Shown here in pieces: positions 4,578 to 6,065 of a DNA stretch of 6,065 nucleotides. Numbering within the stretch: the stretch's first letter is position 1; each line of letters begins with the position of its first letter. The notes beneath the pieces were generated by a model, which did no database searches, was not told the origin of the DNA, and was given only the letters and a program-made list of their open reading frames with translations. This stretch comes from Candidatus Omnitrophota bacterium (GTDB lineage: Bacteria > Omnitrophota > Gorgyraeia > Gygaellales > Profunditerraquicolaceae). The stretch spans positions 1 through 6,065 of the forward strand of contig VGKF01000058.1 of NCBI GenBank assembly GCA_016867175.1, read 5' to 3'. Made by a program: the position numbers and the translations under genes.

Positions 4578-5738
4578 ATGGCAGAGTGGATAGGCATAGG
4601 AAGGCGTGCCCGCAGATGCTACGGATTTGACGAGATAGCCCTGGTCCCCGGCTCACAGACTATAAACCCCAACGAAGTGAATACGGCCTTTTCGTTAGGG
4701 GGTAAGAAATTTAGCGTCCCTATAATGGCAGCAGCTATGGATGGGGTGGTAGATGTTAAATTCGCAGTCGCTATGTCAAGGCTGGGAGGTATTGCGGTAT
4801 TAAACCTGGATGGCATTCAGACCAGGTATGAAGAGCCGGAGCTGGTTTTAGAGAAGATTGCCTCTGCTACGCCAGCCGAAGCCACAGCGCTTACCCAATC
4901 CGTATATACTACTCCTATTAAAGAAAAATTAATAGCTAAGAGGGTCAAGCAGATCAAGGCCAAGAAAGGCACGGCAGTAGTCAGCTGTATCCCGGCGCAT
5001 GCCCAGAAGTTTTCTAGGATTGCCGTCTCTGCCGGAGCGGATATCTTTGTGGTGCAGTCCACAGTCACCAGCACCAAGCATGTTTCAAAAGAATATAAGA
5101 GCCTGGACCTTTTTAAATTTTGTAAAGATACCAAGATACCGGTGGTGATAGGTAACTGCGTGACTTATGAGACGACATTAGAGCTTATGGAGACCGGTGC
5201 AGCAGGCCTGTTGATCGGGGTAGGGCCAGGAGCTGCCTGCACAACCCGCGGCGTATTGGGTATAGGCGTGCCTCAGGTTACTGCTACTGCTGATGCAGCG
5301 GCAGCGCGCGATTTTTATTATAAGCGCTCCGGCAGGTACGTTCCGGTCATTACTGACGGCGGGATGAACCGCGGAGGAGATATCTGTAAGGCCTTTGCCT
5401 CCGGAGCTGATGCGGTGATGATCGGTTCAAGTTTTGCCCATGCCAAAGAAGCGCCCGGACGAGGTTATCACTGGGGGATGGCTACTTCACACGTAAACCT
5501 GCCGCGAGGAACACGTATTTACGTGGGAACAAAAGGCTCATTGAAAGAGATCCTCTTTGGCCCGGCCAAGGTAGATGACGGATCACAGAACCTTATGGGT
5601 GCCTTAAAGACCTCTATGGGCTCCCTGGGCGCCGCTAATATTAAACAGATGCATGACGTAGAGATTATCATCGCGCCCTCTATACAGACCGAAGGCAAGA
5701 TCTTCCAGGTCAGCCAGAGAGTAGGGATGGGAAAATGA
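4578..5738 (+). CDS. guaB3: GuaB3-family IMP dehydrogenase (CBS-less)
   Basis: The 386-residue protein is a TIM-barrel enzyme of the IMP dehydrogenase / GMP reductase family. Expected reaction: IMP + NAD+ to XMP + NADH, the first step towards GMP, in the cytoplasm. Seen: the catalytic loop GVGPGAACTTRGVLGIGVPQ with nucleophile C221, the phosphate-binding DGGMNRGGDI (D260) and MIGSSFAHAKEAPG. Standard GuaB has about 490 residues with a CBS-pair insertion; here the barrel runs through the region near residues 95-130 with only a short linker, so no CBS regulatory module exists. After EAPG comes YHWGMATSHVNLPRGT and later LMGALKTSMGSLGA, typical of the GuaB3 subgroup and unlike the flap of classical IMPDH. 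The CTTR loop and guaA next door favour IMPDH over GMP reductase. The ATG at 4578 has AAGGAG at 4564-4569, 8 nt upstream. Its stop overlaps the guaA start (ATGA), so the two should be translationally coupled. Confidence 0.92.
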   Translation: MAEWIGIGRRARRCYGFDEIALVPGSQTINPNEVNTAFSLGGKKFSVPIMAAAMDGVVDVKFAVAMSRLGGIAVLNLDGIQTRYEEPELVLEKIASATPAEATALTQSVYTTPIKEKLIAKRVKQIKAKKGTAVVSCIPAHAQKFSRIAVSAGADIFVVQSTVTSTKHVSKEYKSLDLFKFCKDTKIPVVIGNCVTYETTLELMETGAAGLLIGVGPGAACTTRGVLGIGVPQVTATADAAAARDFYYKRSGRYVPVITDGGMNRGGDICKAFASGADAVMIGSSFAHAKEAPGRGYHWGMATSHVNLPRGTRIYVGTKGSLKEILFGPAKVDDGSQNLMGALKTSMGSLGAANIKQMHDVEIIIAPSIQTEGKIFQVSQRVGMGK

Positions 5739-6065
5739 CCAGACAAACCATAATTATCTTAGATTTCGGTTCACAGTATACCCAGCTAATCGCAAGGCGG
5801 GTAAGAGAGAATCGGGTATTCTCTAAGATCCTTCCTTTTAACACCCCGGCAAAGGAGATTGTAGCTTTAGCCCCCAAAGGGATAATACTTTCCGGAAGCC
5901 CGGCCTCGACAATAAACAAGAAGAGCCCTCATCCTGATAAGGGCATCTTTAAACTTAAGATCCCTATTTTAGGAATCTGCTACGGCATGCAGGTTATTAC
6001 CGAGATGCTGGGCGGCAAGGTCAAAGAGACAAAAGGCAGGGAATACGGAAAGACCGAGCTCTTTA
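5735..6065 (+). CDS. guaA: GMP synthase (glutamine-hydrolysing), N-terminal part; gene runs off the window
   Basis: The frame is open from the ATG at 5735 to the window end, giving 110 residues of a protein usually about 510 long; the missing part would hold the ATP pyrophosphatase and dimerisation domains. Seen: ILDFGSQYTQLIARRVRE, the typical GuaA start, then GIILSGSPAS and the class I glutamine amidotransferase elbow GICYGMQ with nucleophile C82. This domain hydrolyses glutamine to provide ammonia for converting XMP to GMP. The start codon overlaps the guaB3 stop in an ATGA junction, so both steps from IMP to GMP come from one transcript. The local Shine-Dalgarno is poor, which fits translational coupling. 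No defect is seen in the visible part. Confidence 0.97.
   Translation, partial: MTRQTIIILDFGSQYTQLIARRVRENRVFSKILPFNTPAKEIVALAPKGIILSGSPASTINKKSPHPDKGIFKLKIPILGICYGMQVITEMLGGKVKETKGREYGKTELF

Noticed and set aside
4283..4597. 104-codon minus-strand frame over the groEL end and terminator
   Set aside because: It crosses a strong terminator and a promoter on the other strand and its translation resembles no protein; chance frame.

Overview
The window comes from a bacterial chromosome and is densely coded, with almost every gene on the + strand. It looks like a Gram-negative-type organism from a poorly cultured lineage. The GroEL N-terminus, a GuaB3-type IMP dehydrogenase next to guaA, and several PilZ proteins would fit a PVC-superphylum or Omnitrophota-like genome. 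That placement is inference from protein style only; no marker here fixes the taxon. All three promoters recognised are sigma70-type (TTGACA with TAAGAT, TATAAT or TAAAAT), and heat-shock control is of the HrcA/CIRCE type.

Layout. (1) 1-1416: the 3' part of a sensor histidine kinase gene, whose product carries an apparently degenerate GGDEF domain and a C-terminal PilZ domain after its ATPase domain. It overlaps by 11 nt a gene for a single-domain CheY-like receiver. (2) 1433-2125: a new promoter, then a small gene for an exported protein of unknown function, then 4 nt later a stand-alone PilZ protein. (3) 2168-2278: a GC-rich hairpin, an AT-rich 15-bp inverted repeat that runs into the -35 box, a consensus promoter and a perfect CIRCE operator. 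(4) 2322-4383: groES and groEL, separated by about 130 nt containing two RNA hairpins, one terminator-like and one a long stem just ahead of the groEL ribosome binding site. A strong intrinsic terminator follows groEL. (5) 4458-6065: a promoter and about 85-nt leader, then a CBS-less GuaB3-family IMP dehydrogenase gene overlapping guaA (cut by the window end) in an ATGA junction.

How the genes work together. The first block looks like a signalling module joining phosphorelay to cyclic-di-GMP sensing: kinase, receiver and two PilZ domains, both with the ligand-binding motifs intact. The chaperonin block is a classic HrcA-repressed groESL operon with extra structure between the two genes. The last block is the two-step IMP to XMP to GMP branch of purine synthesis.

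No mobile element, CRISPR array, tRNA or rRNA was seen. The most unusual items are the kinase / degenerate GGDEF / PilZ fusion and the non-coding structures around groES.
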